This document shows positions 35,526 to 47,389 of a stretch of DNA of 64,000 nucleotides, piece after piece. The stretch's first letter is position 1. Each line of letters opens with the position of its first letter. The notes under the pieces are model-generated. The model saw only the letters and a list, made by a program, of their open reading frames with translations. It had not been told where the DNA came from and did no database searches. Source of the DNA: Panorpa germanica (taxonomy: Eukaryota > Arthropoda > Insecta > Mecoptera > Panorpidae); assembly GCA_963678705.1 (NCBI GenBank), contig OY783203.1, positions 30,052,535 to 30,116,534 on the forward strand, in the 5' to 3' direction. A program made the translations under genes and the position numbers.

Positions 35526-37169
35526 AAACTCTATATGTACAACATCTTTACAGCATTATCTATGCTGGTTCATCATGCTTAGACCATGATCGATTTCGTA
35601 TGGTGATATCGAGGACAAATCATGGGGTGATTGATTTCTTTCAATGCATTCAAGACATTTTAAGTATTTTTCAATTGTTGGGTGCAATAATACACTTATA
35701 TGTTTGCGGTTATATGCGGCAAAAGTTATATGAAGACTCGATTCAATTCTGACTTTGATTTGGTCAAGCAATCAACATAAAAGTTTCAAAAATCTCTTTG
35801 CGGACCTGAACAACTGTTTGACGTTATCCGAAATAATAAAGTAAAATATGTTTAAAATGTTCTTAAAAATTGGTTCTAACCTCACAGGTGGTGACCAACT
35901 TGTTCAACTTGGTGGGGGTGCAACTTGCTTCTACATGAAACTCAAAATGACTTGTTAAATGTTAAAACGAAAAGATCATTTTCTTGGTGAAAACCAAAAT
36001 TACGTTCTCGCCAACCTTATATACATATAAACGCATAAAGTATTTAATTGTGCTTAGGCTACTACAATCTGAGATTAATTGTTGTTATTGGTAATTAATA
36101 ATAATTAATTTTAAATTAGTCATTTAAATAATTTTAGAACAACACAAAACAAATAAGAAGCACATAAAATAATTAATTGCTTGTATTAAATTATTAAGCG
36201 ATTTTATTACCGACACTCATAATCAGGGCCCGGATTTATATGCAATAAAAGTCCTTAAGTATGTGCATGTAAAATGCACTTACTTGTTAATATGCAAGTA
36301 AAAGTAAATCCCCAACATTATCGAACTATGGTGTTCATATGGATGAGTAATGGTGGATTACCAATTGGAAAAGTTGGCAGAATATAGTCGTTATTCGCAC
36401 TAGCGGTTGTGAAGTATTTGTTGAAGATATTTCAAAGAAAATAAACTGAAATAACTGCAAAAACGTATATTTCCTTGTCTCATCACATAGTTTAAAACAC
36501 AGTATAAAAATAGTGAAGTTGGACGTGTAGCTTGTAGGCATAGGCGGCGTTAGTTAATAGCGATGGTTGCTTGCTACTCAATAACTACGCTAATGGTCGC
36601 TAGTGAGTATCTATTGCCTGAAAGGCCTTCACCTGCGTTTAGTTGTCTGATTATTTACTCTGATTAAATAATACATTTAGAACACTCAACCAAGGATGAA
36701 TGCCAAATATTCTATTACAACAACTACTAGAATTACGTAGAACAGAATGGTATCAGAATGTTTGCGGAGGGAAAAATGTTCAAATTTTAAATAGATATAT
36801 CTTTGTCAAAGTTTAGATTTCTTATTAAATTCAATATATAACGTAAGTATCTTTTAATCAAGTGTCAATTTAATCAAAATATCACGCAACTCAATTGATT
36901 AATTATCTATTTAGTATGTCACTGTTATGGTGTTTCATACGAATTTTAATAACGTATCAGGAAAACCAAATTATATATTCAGAATAATAAAGAGCTAAAC
37001 GATATGCACTGGAGATAACGTTCACATAACTGAAATAAATGGTGTCATTGTTAACGAGATAAGATTCATTTCGAGTTCATTATCATAGATACGGTATAGT
37101 CGAGAGAAAATCGTGATGCACCATTCAGAGCAATAATGACTAAATATCTCAAACTAAAACTAAAAATGG
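35526..37169. other. Unassigned interval
   Basis: Frames at 35504-35771 and 36335-36541 have no recognisable domain. CAGGGCCCGGATTTATA at about 36224 looks like a hAT-type end but has no partner. Nothing else is recognised. Confidence 0.4.
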
Positions 37170-37430
37170 GGGGGACAGTAGTCTAGAATTTTCAAAAATT
37201 GTTTTTTCTGATATTTCGAAAGTATAGTCTTTTAAAAATATATTGTTAAATTTTTGTAACGATATTGCCAATAGTTTCATTTCTACAGCCGTTTTAGCAT
37301 ATATCAATAGTATGTAGAATAAGTGTAATGATAAGCCTAAAAAGTTAAAATATCGTTTTTCATTATTTTTATTATAAAAAAACAATCCTTAAAATACCTT
37401 GAATTTTCGATCTCTAGACCACTGTCCCCC
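37170..37430. mobile_element. GGGGGACAGT-terminal MITE
   Basis: The left end GGGGGACAGTAGTCTAGA is mirrored by TCTAGACCACTGTCCCCC at the right. The AATTTTC blocks just inside are also matched. It is 261 bp. The minus-strand open frame across it (37149-37385) is spurious. No target duplication is clear. Confidence 0.6.
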
Positions 37431-38399
37431 TTGTGTTAACACATAGTAAATAAAGTGATATTCTAATCTGATACGTATGTGCAAGAATTTTAATAATAAA
37501 GCCACAGCCACGGCGAATATTTGATTTATGTTTTGAGTTGTGGCACTATTACATTATATACTCGTATTCAGCAAGCGATATATAAGGCCTAGATCCCACT
37601 GAGGAATAATTCCTTGCGAAAAAAACGCGAATTCGGTAACACATGGAACCATATGAACATACACCCACCGCGATTTTAATTCCGCGCGCTTAATTCTGGT
37701 CCAAGGATCAAACCCGAAGACACTGTATTATCCCGTCAACTTTAAATGTATATAAAAGGTCGTTCAACAAAGTAACAGAATAATTCAATGTGTTCATGAA
37801 AAGTAGCGATATTTCTCAACAAATATACCAAATTTAATATATAACAAATTAAAAGCCACAAAATTGGGAGGAAAAAAAAAGCAATGAAAAGGAAAGTGTT
37901 CATATTACATAAGAAAACTGAAAGTGTTATTAGATAATAAAAATAATAAAAAAATTTACAGTTTTTTCGAATCTTGGCAAAAAATGTAAAGGAATAGGCT
38001 ATAGTCAAGAGGTAAGACTAAGACTTCTTTCTAATTGACGACCAGCTGTAAAACATTACGTAACAACCAGCAACTGATAGTGACGGACGCGGATTACGCA
38101 GCAGTTGTATTGACAGGTTAAATCCGACAATTCATCCATCCGCGTCGGTAGAAATGTGTGCATGTGAGTTGTGACAACAGAAAATAGGATTCGGGCGATA
38201 TTCTACAGCCCACAGCCCACAGCCCACAGCCATCACTTTATTCGTGAAGTCAATCGATAAGTATAAATATCATGTCCTGTCAAACAAGAACATGTACAGA
38301 ATATATAACAATAAAATTAAATAAAAATGTATGCAAATGATAAATACATTGTGAAGGTTATATTCGGGGCTGCCCCGTGTATAGATGGATCCTTTGATA
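37431..38399. other. Unassigned interval
   Basis: An arm resembling the mini-element at 26378 lies near 37588-37615 (CTAGATCCCACTGAGGAATA). A hydrophobic minus frame (37742-38008, 88 codons) has no recognisable family. GACGGACGCGGAT (about 38081) and ATCCGCGTCGG (about 38138) form an imperfect inverted repeat. Confidence 0.4.
38206..38231. repeat. 7-bp tandem repeat (CAGCCCA), 3.7 copies
   Basis: The unit CAGCCCA is repeated head to tail. Confidence 0.85.
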
Positions 38400-38760
38400 G
38401 TTTGTTTATTATTTCTTGTTTTCTTTTTGTTCTCTTGTGAAACTTCTCCTTTTCTTTAAGTGCTCTTTCCGGTAAAATTACTTTTTTGTTAGTTACTTGT
38501 TCCCATCCATCCTTATCTTTCTACTCTCACTTATTTTACTGTGCTCCTTATCATTCTTTCCTTTTCGCTTCATTCGTTCTTCTCTCCTTTTCTCCTATTT
38601 ATAGTTCAATTCCCTATTCATCTTCCTCCATTTCTTTCTTATTTTGTTTTGCCTTGCCATCTTCTTTGCTTGTACTCGTACCTCGTTTCTCCGAAACTTC
38701 TCCTTTCTCATCTCCTTTCTTTATTCATTCCATGTTCATGTGTCTTCTACCACCAGCCAC
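38400..38760 (-). mobile_element. Probable LINE 3' coding-end fragment, minus strand
   Basis: The plus strand is strongly pyrimidine-rich. The minus strand is correspondingly purine-rich, with a KWLVVEDT-like reading that loosely resembles the WMAEI motif of this LINE. The plus-strand open frames (38486-38857) are antisense artefacts. The assignment rests on composition and one weak motif. Confidence 0.35.
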
Positions 38761-38837
38761 TTTTCTGTACCCTACTTTCACATATTTTAACGTATTATAC
38801 AACATAAGAATCAGAATCAAACATAAGAGCATAAGGT

Positions 38838-38877
38838 GGAGACACTGCAGCACATAATTATGTGCTCCAGTGTCTCC
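38838..38877. repeat. 40-bp near-perfect palindrome
   Basis: GGAGACACTGCAGCACATAA is followed directly by its complement with a single mismatch, with no loop spacer. It sits exactly between a pyrimidine-rich block to the left and a purine-rich block to the right. Confidence 0.9.
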
Positions 38878-38879
38878 TT

Positions 38880-39209
38880 AAGGGATGAAAGTGTGGACAG
38901 GGTGGGCAGTAGGAAGGTACAGTTATTAAAAGTGAGAAAGGAAGAGAACAAATGGATGATAGAAGTAATTAGAAGGAGGAAGTGAAAATGAAGTTTGAAA
39001 GACAGAAAGAATAGTGCAAAGATAATAGAGGATTTGTCGAGAAAGTGGTCAAGGAAGGCATAAGGTGAGAGACAAAGGTACAGCCAAACAGGAGGGAGAA
39101 GCAGGTGAGAAGGAAGGAGGTGTAGGGGGAAGAAGAAGCAGAAAATACTGTGGCAAAGAGAAAGAAAATATTAATGTAGATTGTAAAGCCGAAAGGCAAA
39201 CAATTAAGA

Positions 39210-39210
<1 letters not shown>
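38880..39210 (+). pseudogene. LINE 3' end with C-terminal WM-x-E motif and shared 3' terminus
   Basis: Reading NKWMIEVIRRRK and a stop (about 38949-38984) corresponds to the RWMAEIVRRKE end of the frame at 52814-53119. A purine-rich untranslated stretch follows. It finishes with the family terminus TAGATTGTAAAGCCGAAAGG (39177-39196), running into a long TA repeat. The upstream zinc-knuckle part is absent, so this is a 5'-truncated copy. The plus frame at 39065-39286 is noncoding. Confidence 0.65.

Positions 39211-39286
<76 letters not shown>
39211..39286. repeat. (TA)n microsatellite at LINE 3' terminus
   Basis: About 75 bp of TA directly abuts the LINE terminus, which may have seeded it. 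Confidence 0.9.
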
Positions 39287-39288
<2 letters not shown>

Positions 39289-40213
39289 CATAAGAAACAA
39301 CCCAAAATAAATAATGAACCACACTGAAACAGCTCTGAGTATCGATGCCTGGATCAACACGTCCTCACCAGCGTAACATGTAACTTAATATATTAGCATC
39401 CTTTGTAGTTCGTACGAAATTATGCAATCAGTCTTGTATGTTTAATTAAGTAATAAAAGTAAGATTAATTATTTAAATGTGGGATTGGGTTTACAAAAAG
39501 GACAGTTTATTTTATTTACTTAATTTTTTCAAGCGTCAGTCAAAAATAATACTTTTATTCTAGTCTCCAACGATTTTGCGTCAGAATATAACAAATATAA
39601 TAATTCAAATACTCTGATGCCTCGTTGAGTTTTATGAGGAGTCGCACTACTTTGTACCGGACTTTTAAATCAAAAGTGCTATTATCTAAGTGTATACAAA
39701 CTTAGTAACAAATAGTAACAAATTATGATTATCATTGCATTAAAGAATTCTAATTTTGATTAGTACATAGAAATAATTACAAGCAAGTGCACTGATAATA
39801 AACAATTGTATTCAGTATTTGTACGGTATTTTAAAAAAGATAAGTACTAATTTACATTTTTGTTACGTTTAACAATGTTTTCAACGCATGTACACATTGT
39901 CTCGTGATCCGAAAACAATTGTTTCACTTAGATAAATACAGATATTACTTTAGTTTCTATATATTACAGCATAATTTTTGTTTAATTTTATTAATACGCC
40001 ACGTTACAATAAGTACCTATGCTAATTGTAAAATTACGAGTATCTTAGATGAGAAATAGTCGTCCAGTGACGGCTATATCTATAAATGACAATTTAAAAC
40101 GTTGTGGTAGTGTAACACACTATGTCTTTTTAGTTTTTTAAAGTTAGACGCATGTTTACAGCTAGATAGTTTAGGTGATTGTTCAATCGGTGTTGGTATC
40201 TCTTTGGCTGAAT
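39287..40213. other. Unassigned A+T-rich interval
   Basis: No gene or repeat is recognised. Confidence 0.5.
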
Positions 40214-40846
40214 GGGCTTGTGTCCTATGTCTTAATTTCTATAAAAGTGTACTATATATTGATAAAGTGGGTTACTAGAACCTCAAATGTTCAATTACTT
40301 TTTAATAACTCCTTATATGTTAAGAGATATTAACAATCAAAAAAGTCATTTTGTCTCTTTAATTATTAAAGGGATTCAACGTTGTACACATTCCAAGTGC
40401 ATGTGACATCACAATCCTTGTGTAAGGTTACCAAACTTACAGCTCATAAATCTCTGCTATATGTATTTATATATCAAAGTATCAAATATTATTCACAGCT
40501 ATTTCAAGGAACAATAAAATTTCAATATTATGTCTGCCTTAACAGGGTTAAATAAAATAAAAACTTATTATTCTTTGACTTGACTTGATTATTAGACTAC
40601 CAACAGCTACAAAACATTACCACAGCACTGACCTACTCAACAAATAACTGACATTAAAATGCATTTCACGTCATACAAATATGGCCGACCATTTCTAGCG
40701 CTAAAACTACAATTCAAACTTTTAATTGCTATATCTCCGTCAATATTTAGATATTTAATAAAATAGACACGCCAATACACATTTATTAACATCAATTTCA
40801 ATCAACAATTGAAAAATCGACCACTAAAAAATGAGGACATAAGCCC
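40214..40846 (+). mobile_element. GGGCTTGTGTCCT-terminal DNA element, copy 1 (633 bp)
   Basis: The left end GGGCTTGTGTCCTATGTC and right end GAGGACATAAGCCC are inverted repeats of about 13 bp. The interior is conserved almost base for base with 49695-50328 and, inverted, with 58180-58860; older fragments lie at 30339 and 44685. AT precedes the left end and follows the right end. There is no coding capacity. The minus frame at 40798-41001 crosses its right end by chance. I do not recognise the superfamily. Confidence 0.75.
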
Positions 40847-41608
40847 ATTATCCGAATGTATGCGGATGGTACTATTTCTGAATAATCATAATGTTTATTA
40901 AAACGTATTTTATATTTAAAGTCTTGAGATCTTATCTTCTCTATGAAAACAAATAAATATTGTATAGAATATAATCTGTTATTTTGTAGAAAGATTATCA
41001 CATGATGCTTATCTAAATTAATTTACACTTCACCATTGGCAAATTCTTTACGGACGTCACTGCTTGCACATGTAGAAAATACGAAGCGTGTTAGAAAAAC
41101 TGAAATAGATAAAATTAGAACAATGAAACACAAACAATGAAAAAGTATCTATAGAAATGTATAACAATAGACTTTAACAGAGATTTAAAAAAAGTAAATA
41201 TTTAGATTTTATAAATGTAAGAAACAATTTTGATTGATTTTTTTTTTAGTATTGAGTGTGTTGACACGTGATGCGAGAAAAATAAACACAACGTTATAAA
41301 TAAACATTCACTTCCTTGACAATATTTCTATTTCTTTTGTATAAATTGTATTTATTCTAGAGGTTTATCTATTTCCCTAATAACCCTAAAACCCTAAAGT
41401 ATATATGCAACGATAAGATGTTAAAAGGAAAAATATAGGTTAAATTACGAGAGTTCGACTGTGACTCATACTGAAAAGAGGTTATAAGAGCCGTATAAAT
41501 CTATGATACGATGGTGACTTTGATTTTATTTGTTTTTATATACATTATAGAAAATTTAGTGAGACAGTGTTATTTCATTGTATACGTCACAAATTGTTTT
41601 AATCATAA
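40847..41608. other. Unassigned A+T-rich interval
   Basis: No gene or repeat is recognised. Confidence 0.5.
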
Positions 41609-42440
41609 CCCAGTAAACAATTTGGTGAAGTGCCCTATTTGGTGAAGTTCGAGTCACTCGTACAATTCTATTCTAACGCTTTACAAGTTCTCTACCTGTC
41701 ACAGATTTTGTGTTAGTTATTCTTTCTAGTATTCTTTCTTTTTCCAACATCATTCATTAAGTATTTCTGTTTCTTTCCCACATCTCATCTCATCTCATTT
41801 ATTCCAAAGTGAGAGAGAAACGAGATGCGTTAGACAAGTAAAATATATTTTTCACCGTTACACTGTTATACTTGTATAATATTTCGTTCAGTACAGTATG
41901 TTTAAAGTATATGCTATCCTTTTTCAACAAATATTTCTTTAATGGTAATAGACAGACGCTATCTCCCTCAATCCCCGAATAGAATGTATATAAACGAAGA
42001 TAGTACCTAGCGATGGTAAGACAGAGGTTTTAAACCTAACGCAGACCTGCCGATCGTGGATTTTTGAATCACCAAAATAATGTAAAAAACTAATATAACG
42101 AGTATTGTTGAAGATGAATAATATTCATTAAAAAAATCACGATCCGTACTAAAGATTACATCTATTTATTTCTTCATTTAAATATTTATATTTTGCAGAC
42201 TCTAGAAAGTAGAATTCCATTAAGTTTTATACCCCTGCTAGTTTCAAGTTTATAACTCCGGTCATAAATCATAAACCGACTCCGCTTTTAATTCAGCAGT
42301 GAACCATCGTTGCAATGTCTGTAGCTCATAAAAAGGGCCTTTCCTATGAACGACTGAATAGAAAACGAACACGTTCCAGACAAAAAATTCATGATATGTA
42401 ATAGAAATTAAGTAGAATTTACTCCAAAATGTTTACTGGG
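41609..42440 (+). mobile_element. CCCAGTAAACA-terminal DNA element, copy 2 (832 bp)
   Basis: It is nearly identical to 137-987 from end to end; the main difference is a short deletion near 41785, in the region that copy 1 reads as GGATATATTTTTTTTAAG. Ends are CCCAGTAAACAATTTGG and CCAAAATGTTTACTGGG. There is no open frame. The high identity argues for recent movement or a segmental duplication limited to the element. Confidence 0.8.
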
Positions 42441-42465
42441 AAGTCACCGCTGAACTTTCTTTTAT

Positions 42466-42546
42466 ATGATTCAATGTATAATAGAATTACCGGATTTATT
42501 TCCGCGTTATTCTTTTTCGCAGTGCAGTCTTAGCCTAAGAAAGAAG
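42466..42546. mobile_element. Right-half fragment of the MITE at 7268
   Basis: TATGATTCAATGTATAATAG, TCCGCGTTATTCTTTTTCGC and AGTGCAGTCTTAGCCTAAG match 7345-7421. Confidence 0.65.
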
Positions 42547-43109
42547 TGTGCAAAGCATTTTTTCATAAATAGTGACACCGTAATAAATTCTTAGCTCGGA
42601 GCCCACTTCTGAATATGACGGTTTACACCAGCACTGGATATACCAAACAATGCTACACTTTTACTTTGAACAATTCATTTTTTTCTTATTTGTTTCAAGA
42701 TCAGATCAAGTTACTTTAATTATATTTTCTCCCTTTGTTCTGTACAGGTTTGATTACTTTTATTTCCCGGAAAAATAATTAACTCATTACTCTCATATCT
42801 TAACATTCACGTATCTTATTACCATTGTAGTTTACTTCCAAAGTTATTTAAAAACAACTTCTAAGAAATAACTGATGAGTAATCTTTAGAAAATCTCGTA
42901 AACATCTTTTAATATTACAAAACAATCATTTGTTTTAAGAGTTTCATTTATTACATAATTATTAATAATAACACCTTGACCGAGAGCAACAAACGACTGT
43001 ATCTTCGGAGTTACCCTTATTTTTTTTTTACTTATTTACTATCGTAGAACAAATTTACAACGTTTCAGCGAGTTATCCATTCTTTACTACTTCACGATGA
43101 TCTCCTTAA
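42547..43109. other. Unassigned A+T-rich interval
   Basis: No gene or repeat is recognised. Confidence 0.45.
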
Positions 43110-43215
43110 AGCCGGTGAACGTTTGATTCAAATTTTGCCTCCAGCGTGTGAATGAAATATTGGAAGATTGACATGACAAGTTTCCTACTACACGGTGAAA
43201 CGAATGTTCCGATTG
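43110..43215. mobile_element. Fragment of the MITE family at 26698
   Basis: GAACGTTTGATTCAAAT, ATATTGGA, GACATGACAAGTTTCCTACT and ACACGGTGAAACGAATGTT match the interior of 26698-26832 in reverse. Both terminal repeats are degraded. Confidence 0.55.
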
Positions 43216-44029
43216 ATTTATTTATTTTATTAATTTTTTGATATTATTGACACTGACACTGTTTAACTAAAACTTTCAAGTAAATAAAGAAACTATCAGG
43301 TATAAAACCTTCCTTTGTTTGACGCGACAACAGCCCGAACTTCTTCTAACATGAACGTTGGACACATGACATTGGACACACTTAGTGCCAGCATCGATCA
43401 CACGATGCGTCCAACGTTGAAATTATAGCAACCATATTTATCTCCAGTACTGAAAAGTCAGCTTCGAAAGTAGTCGATATCAGTGTGAGAGAAGCCTAAG
43501 ACCCCAGATAGCATTATGAAACGATCCTTTTATTAATAAAACACATAAATATTTAAAGACATAATAATTATTAGCTCATATAAACTATACTCAGAAGTTT
43601 AAAAAAAATGCGACAAGAAAATAATCATTTCATAACGCAAAATAATTAGTTTTTCAAACCACAAGTACCAAAGACCAATTGTAATACTCTTAGGTTGGAC
43701 AATTAATTACGAGTACTGGTATTACATCATGCATTTGCTTACAAAACAACGTGAACTCTGATACAATAATATAATTAAAATAATTACATTCAAAATCTCA
43801 AATATTTTATCATAGTTAACACAAAAAATTTGTTATTTTTCTTTTTTTAATTTTAAATGTCAGATACATCCGCAAATAAGGTAGTGAAGACACAGTACCG
43901 GCTCAGGCGTCGGTTTTAAGAGGCCCAAACATTGAAAATATGATGAATCGAACTGAAAGACATAGTAGTTTGGCGTCAACGCTCTCGACCTATGTAATAT
44001 GTACGACCTATGTATATTTTTTTAATTTT
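43216..44029. other. Unassigned interval
   Basis: No gene is seen. AACGTTGGAC (43354) and GTCCAACGTT (43409) form a short inverted repeat around a G+C-richer patch. Confidence 0.4.
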
Positions 44030-44345
44030 TAATTTTTTTGTAAATATGAGTTTAGTGCTAAACAGCCCTCAAATAACGACATATTCACTGCACACAAATA
44101 TAGGTTCTTGTGACAAGATGTGACAGGGGGGACTGAAGCGTGTGACGTCACATGCAATATAAAATATAGAAAAAGAAATTGTAAAAAAAGAGGTAATTTC
44201 GCGAAAAAAGTATTAAAGTAAAAAATTGTATTATTTGAAATGTGTGACATCACATCAAGGGGGGCGAAACCGGTCCGCAAAATGTGACAAAAACGTGAGG
44301 GGGGGGGCGGTCAAAATAGCAAGAAATTTGTGCGACGTAATATAT
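44030..44345. repeat. Possible end of a CATCCATAAATTACGTC-type element
   Basis: The segment contains TGTGACGTCACATG, repeated TGTGACAT motifs, G-rich runs (G9 near 44300) and ends GTGCGACGTAAT. The arrangement resembles, in reverse, the element end at 52484, which begins AGGGTCATCCATAAATTACG and also contains GTGACGTCATG and a C-rich run. The likeness is in motif order only. Confidence 0.35.
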
Positions 44346-45388
44346 ATATAGTGAGAATAGCACTGGATTTTACATTTATTTTATAGTACGAACAATTACT
44401 AATTTAATTTATTATAAACTGGCAAATACAATAGAAAACTATTTATTTATATAACTTGCTCTTATTTTATTGTTTTGCTATTAGTTATATGAAAGTTGTA
44501 TTAGGATTAGTTAGAACCGGCAAGAAAACATTTAGGCCTTGGTGTAATAAAAGCACAACAAAGAAAACCGAACTAAATAATTACAAAACAGTTAGATTAA
44601 ATAAATATTCAAAACAATATAATACTTTTGTTAGATCAAAATTAAAAATGTACAAAATAAACTGCCAGCTACCAGGTTTGTGTACTCATTTTTAACGGGT
44701 CGATTTTTCAATCGTTGATTGAAAATGATGTTTTTTCTGCACCGTTGTCTAATAAGTTTACGATTTATAATTTGATAAGAACCAAATGCAGAAAATAATA
44801 AATACTTTCGTCCACTGTGTCGTTCGTACCTCTTTTATAAATAATTATAGGATCTAGGATAAACCTGCGATGCGCCCCCTTCTCCCTCATTTACTACTTA
44901 TCATGCTTCATCACTCTTGTCGTTAATTTCCCTTCGCTTACGTTTATATTCTCTTCTTCTTTCCCTCTTAGATGTCTACAATTGTAAATTTACTAATAAT
45001 TTATTTCCAACGTTCCACAACAGTTCCAGCCGGCTCTGGAAATGAACATTGAAGATCACTCAATGTTCTTGAATATGAGAAAAAAATTACCTAATTACAT
45101 AATTATTAAAATAATTTTTGACGTTAACGTACGCAACAATTTAAATTCATTATTTATTTAATAGTAAACATCGTTCATGAACATACGTACGTTGTCTTCA
45201 TATGGGAATTACTATTATTATTTTATTAATAGGTAAACTGGCTTTACCTTGTTCTCAGCACCTTGCCTATAAAATAATTTATTAATTAATTAATGTATTT
45301 TGCTTCTTCATAGTCCTACGCTATGCTAACTACATGGCCACGTATATAGTTTGATTTTAATTAAGGAGTTCTTCCACTTTGTTAGATA
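44346..45388. other. Unassigned interval with a small GGGCTTGTGTCCT-family scrap
   Basis: At about 44685-44725, CTCATTTTTAACGGGTCGAT, TTTTCAAT and GATTGAAAATGATG match the reverse of that family's right end. A 79-codon frame (44456-44695) has no recognisable domain. Nothing else is recognised. Confidence 0.4.
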
Positions 45389-46230
45389 TAGCACATGGGC
45401 TGAAAAGTCCCGGGCCTAACACATAGATAGCGCTAGTTTTATTGCAGTCACCTTTTTTTTAGTTAATACTAACCTTCAAAAGACAGCTGTTAAAATTTCA
45501 TGATATTCTATTCAGTAGTTTGTGAGTTATTGTGCTAAGAGTGACGCTACTTTTGTTATTTTCAAAACAATGGATCAAAAACATTTCGTGTTTTAATTTT
45601 ACACTGCTTCTTGATGGGAAAAAATACCGTTCAAGCGAAGCAATGGCTTGAAAAGTGTTATGGGGACTCCGCTCCAACAGAAACAACAATAAAACGTTGG
45701 TTTGCTGACTTCAAACGTGGTCGTAGAGACACCGATGATGCAGAACTCAGTGGACGTCCAAATGAGGCGGTAACACCAGAAAACATAAAAAAAAATCCAC
45801 AAAATCGTTTTGAATGATCGAAAACTGAAGTTGCGCATATGGCAAAGAAATTTTTTTTGTTTCATCAAGACAACGCACCGTGTCACAAGTCAATCAAAAC
45901 AATGGCAATACTACATGAATTGAACTTTGAATTGCTCCCACATCCACCGTATTCGCCAGATTTGGCTCCCAGCGACTACTGCCTGTTCGCAGACATGAAA
46001 AAAATGCTCGCCGGTAAGAAATTTCGCACGAATGAAGAGGTTATCGCTGAAACTGAGGCCTATTTTGAGGCACAAGATAAATCGTTCTACAAAAGTGGTA
46101 TTGAAATGTTAGTGGCGCTGGAATGATTGCGTTGCTCTTGATGGAGATTACGTTGATGAATAAAGCTAATTTTGAACCAAAGAAACTGTGTTTTCTTTGT
46201 TAGGCCCGGGACTTTTCAGCCCATGTGTTA
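45389..46230 (+). mobile_element. Internally deleted mariner with intact inverted ends
   Basis: The element (45391-46228, 838 bp) has inverted ends CACATGGGCTGAAAAGTCCC then GGGCCTAAC, identical at both sides for about 28 bp. TA is duplicated at 45389-45390 and 46229-46230. The leader carries AGCGCTAG and AAATTTCATGATATTCTATT, shared with the mariner scraps at 9170. About 450 bp of the transposase gene is missing compared with an intact mariner. The near-perfect ends imply a fairly young copy. Confidence 0.9.
45571..46159 (+). pseudogene. Mariner transposase, frameshifted and missing the first catalytic Asp
   Basis: It begins MDQKHF at 45571, where a one-base loss breaks the frame, and resumes as MGKNTVQAKQWLEKCYGD at 45611 with the helix-turn-helix and the DAELSGRPNEA linker. 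A run of A residues near 45790 breaks it again. After the deletion, a second block (45839-46126) reads HQDNAPCHKS, then YSPDLAPSDYCLF. These hold the second and third catalytic Asp residues with exactly 34 residues between them, the D34D hallmark of mariner. The first Asp motif is deleted, and the frame shifts once more just before the C-terminal VDE and stop. It is not functional. Confidence 0.9.
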
Positions 46231-46872
46231 AATAAAACTTAGAGCCGATTTTTTTGAGTTTTTCTATTATGGCATAACTGAATTTGCAGATATTTTTTAT
46301 TTTAGTTATAAGGGGTTAGCCCACGGCGCACGGAAAAACTGATTAAAAAGATTATATGTTTTTGATGCAAACTTCTAGGGTAATTATTCGATAGAGCTAC
46401 ACCTTTTGTTTTGTATCTTATAAAGAAACTACTGCATTTTTGTAAGAATATAGGAAATTATTCAATTTATCTTTTATTTTTATGTTTCTCACAGCTGTGT
46501 TTTGTATTATTGTGCGTTTGTTCTAAGAAATAAGTTTTAAAATTCATAAAGGCAATCTGCAATGCCACCTTTAGTAAACATCGCCTCTCTAATGTATTCT
46601 AAGGTTACCCCGCATTATTTCTTTTATCATTCTTTATCTTTATTAAAAGGTAACTTGTATTATCTTATATCGTATACAAGAATCCTAAAGCAGTAAAGGT
46701 CAGTAAGTTGACAAGCAGTCTATCCTTGACCATCGCATCGTTCTCATTCTTAGGGTAACCTATTCCTAACTGCACCGATGCCTGATAAGTTTGTGATTAT
46801 GTAAGATGGATCAATGTAACTTAATAACAAACAAACACAGAAAATATATTTCTGGTATGAAGATTTATATAA
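46231..46872. other. Unassigned interval with a 23160-family MITE fragment
   Basis: 46381-46450 reads TAATTATTCGATAGAGCTAC then ACCTTTTGTTTTG, the left end of the MITE family at 23160, after which similarity fades. No gene is seen. Confidence 0.5.
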
Positions 46873-47214
46873 TCTTCTTCTTCTTAATATATATAAATTA
46901 CGTGTCACTGTGTTGTCCGCTATGGACTCCTAAACTACTTAACCGATTTTAATGAAATTTGTACACCGTGTGCAGTTTGACCCAACTTGAAAGATAGGAT
47001 AGCTTACATCTCAATTTATTTATCTTATTGCTAATTATTTGTCTATTAATTATCTGTATATGACATATGACATCGGGCGACGATGATGGCGACATCTGTT
47101 GACTAGATTGAGTAAATATTCTGTTGAGTAAATCGAAATCTGTTGACTAGATTGAGTAAATATTCAATAGATGGCGCTACGTTAGGCACAGCAACGCGTG
47201 GCCGGGACAGCTAG
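46873..47214 (+). mobile_element. Short non-autonomous Helitron
   Basis: The left part, TC...AATATATATAAATTACG then TGTCACTGTGTTGTCCG, and the body AAACTACTTAACCGATTTTA followed by ATGAAATTTG are typical of insect Helitron families. The 3' end GTGGCCGGGACAGCTAG terminates in CTAG followed by T; the 5' TC is preceded by A, so the element sits in an A^T target as Helitrons do. A 50-bp block (TCTGTTGACTAGATTGAGTA...) is duplicated at about 47095 and 47142. No Rep/helicase is present. The exact 5' base is uncertain because TCT is repeated there. Confidence 0.75.
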
Positions 47215-47389
47215 TTTAATAATAATTAAATGTGATTTTATTTTTTAAGATTTTAAATTTTTATTTAAAATTATTATGTTGATATGTTAAATATAAGTAA
47301 AAAATTTAATTTTGATTGTTTTTTTTGGATAAGCTGATAATAATTCATAATAAAATTCAGAAATAGTACAGGAATACTCTTTTAAAAAT

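Noticed and set aside
36224-36242. CAGGGCCCGGATTTATA as a hAT-type terminus
   Set aside because: No complementary end was found within several kilobases.
45839-46126. Second mariner frame as a separate intact small gene
   Set aside because: It is the C-terminal part of the deleted transposase at 45571, joined by an internal deletion, and has no start of its own.
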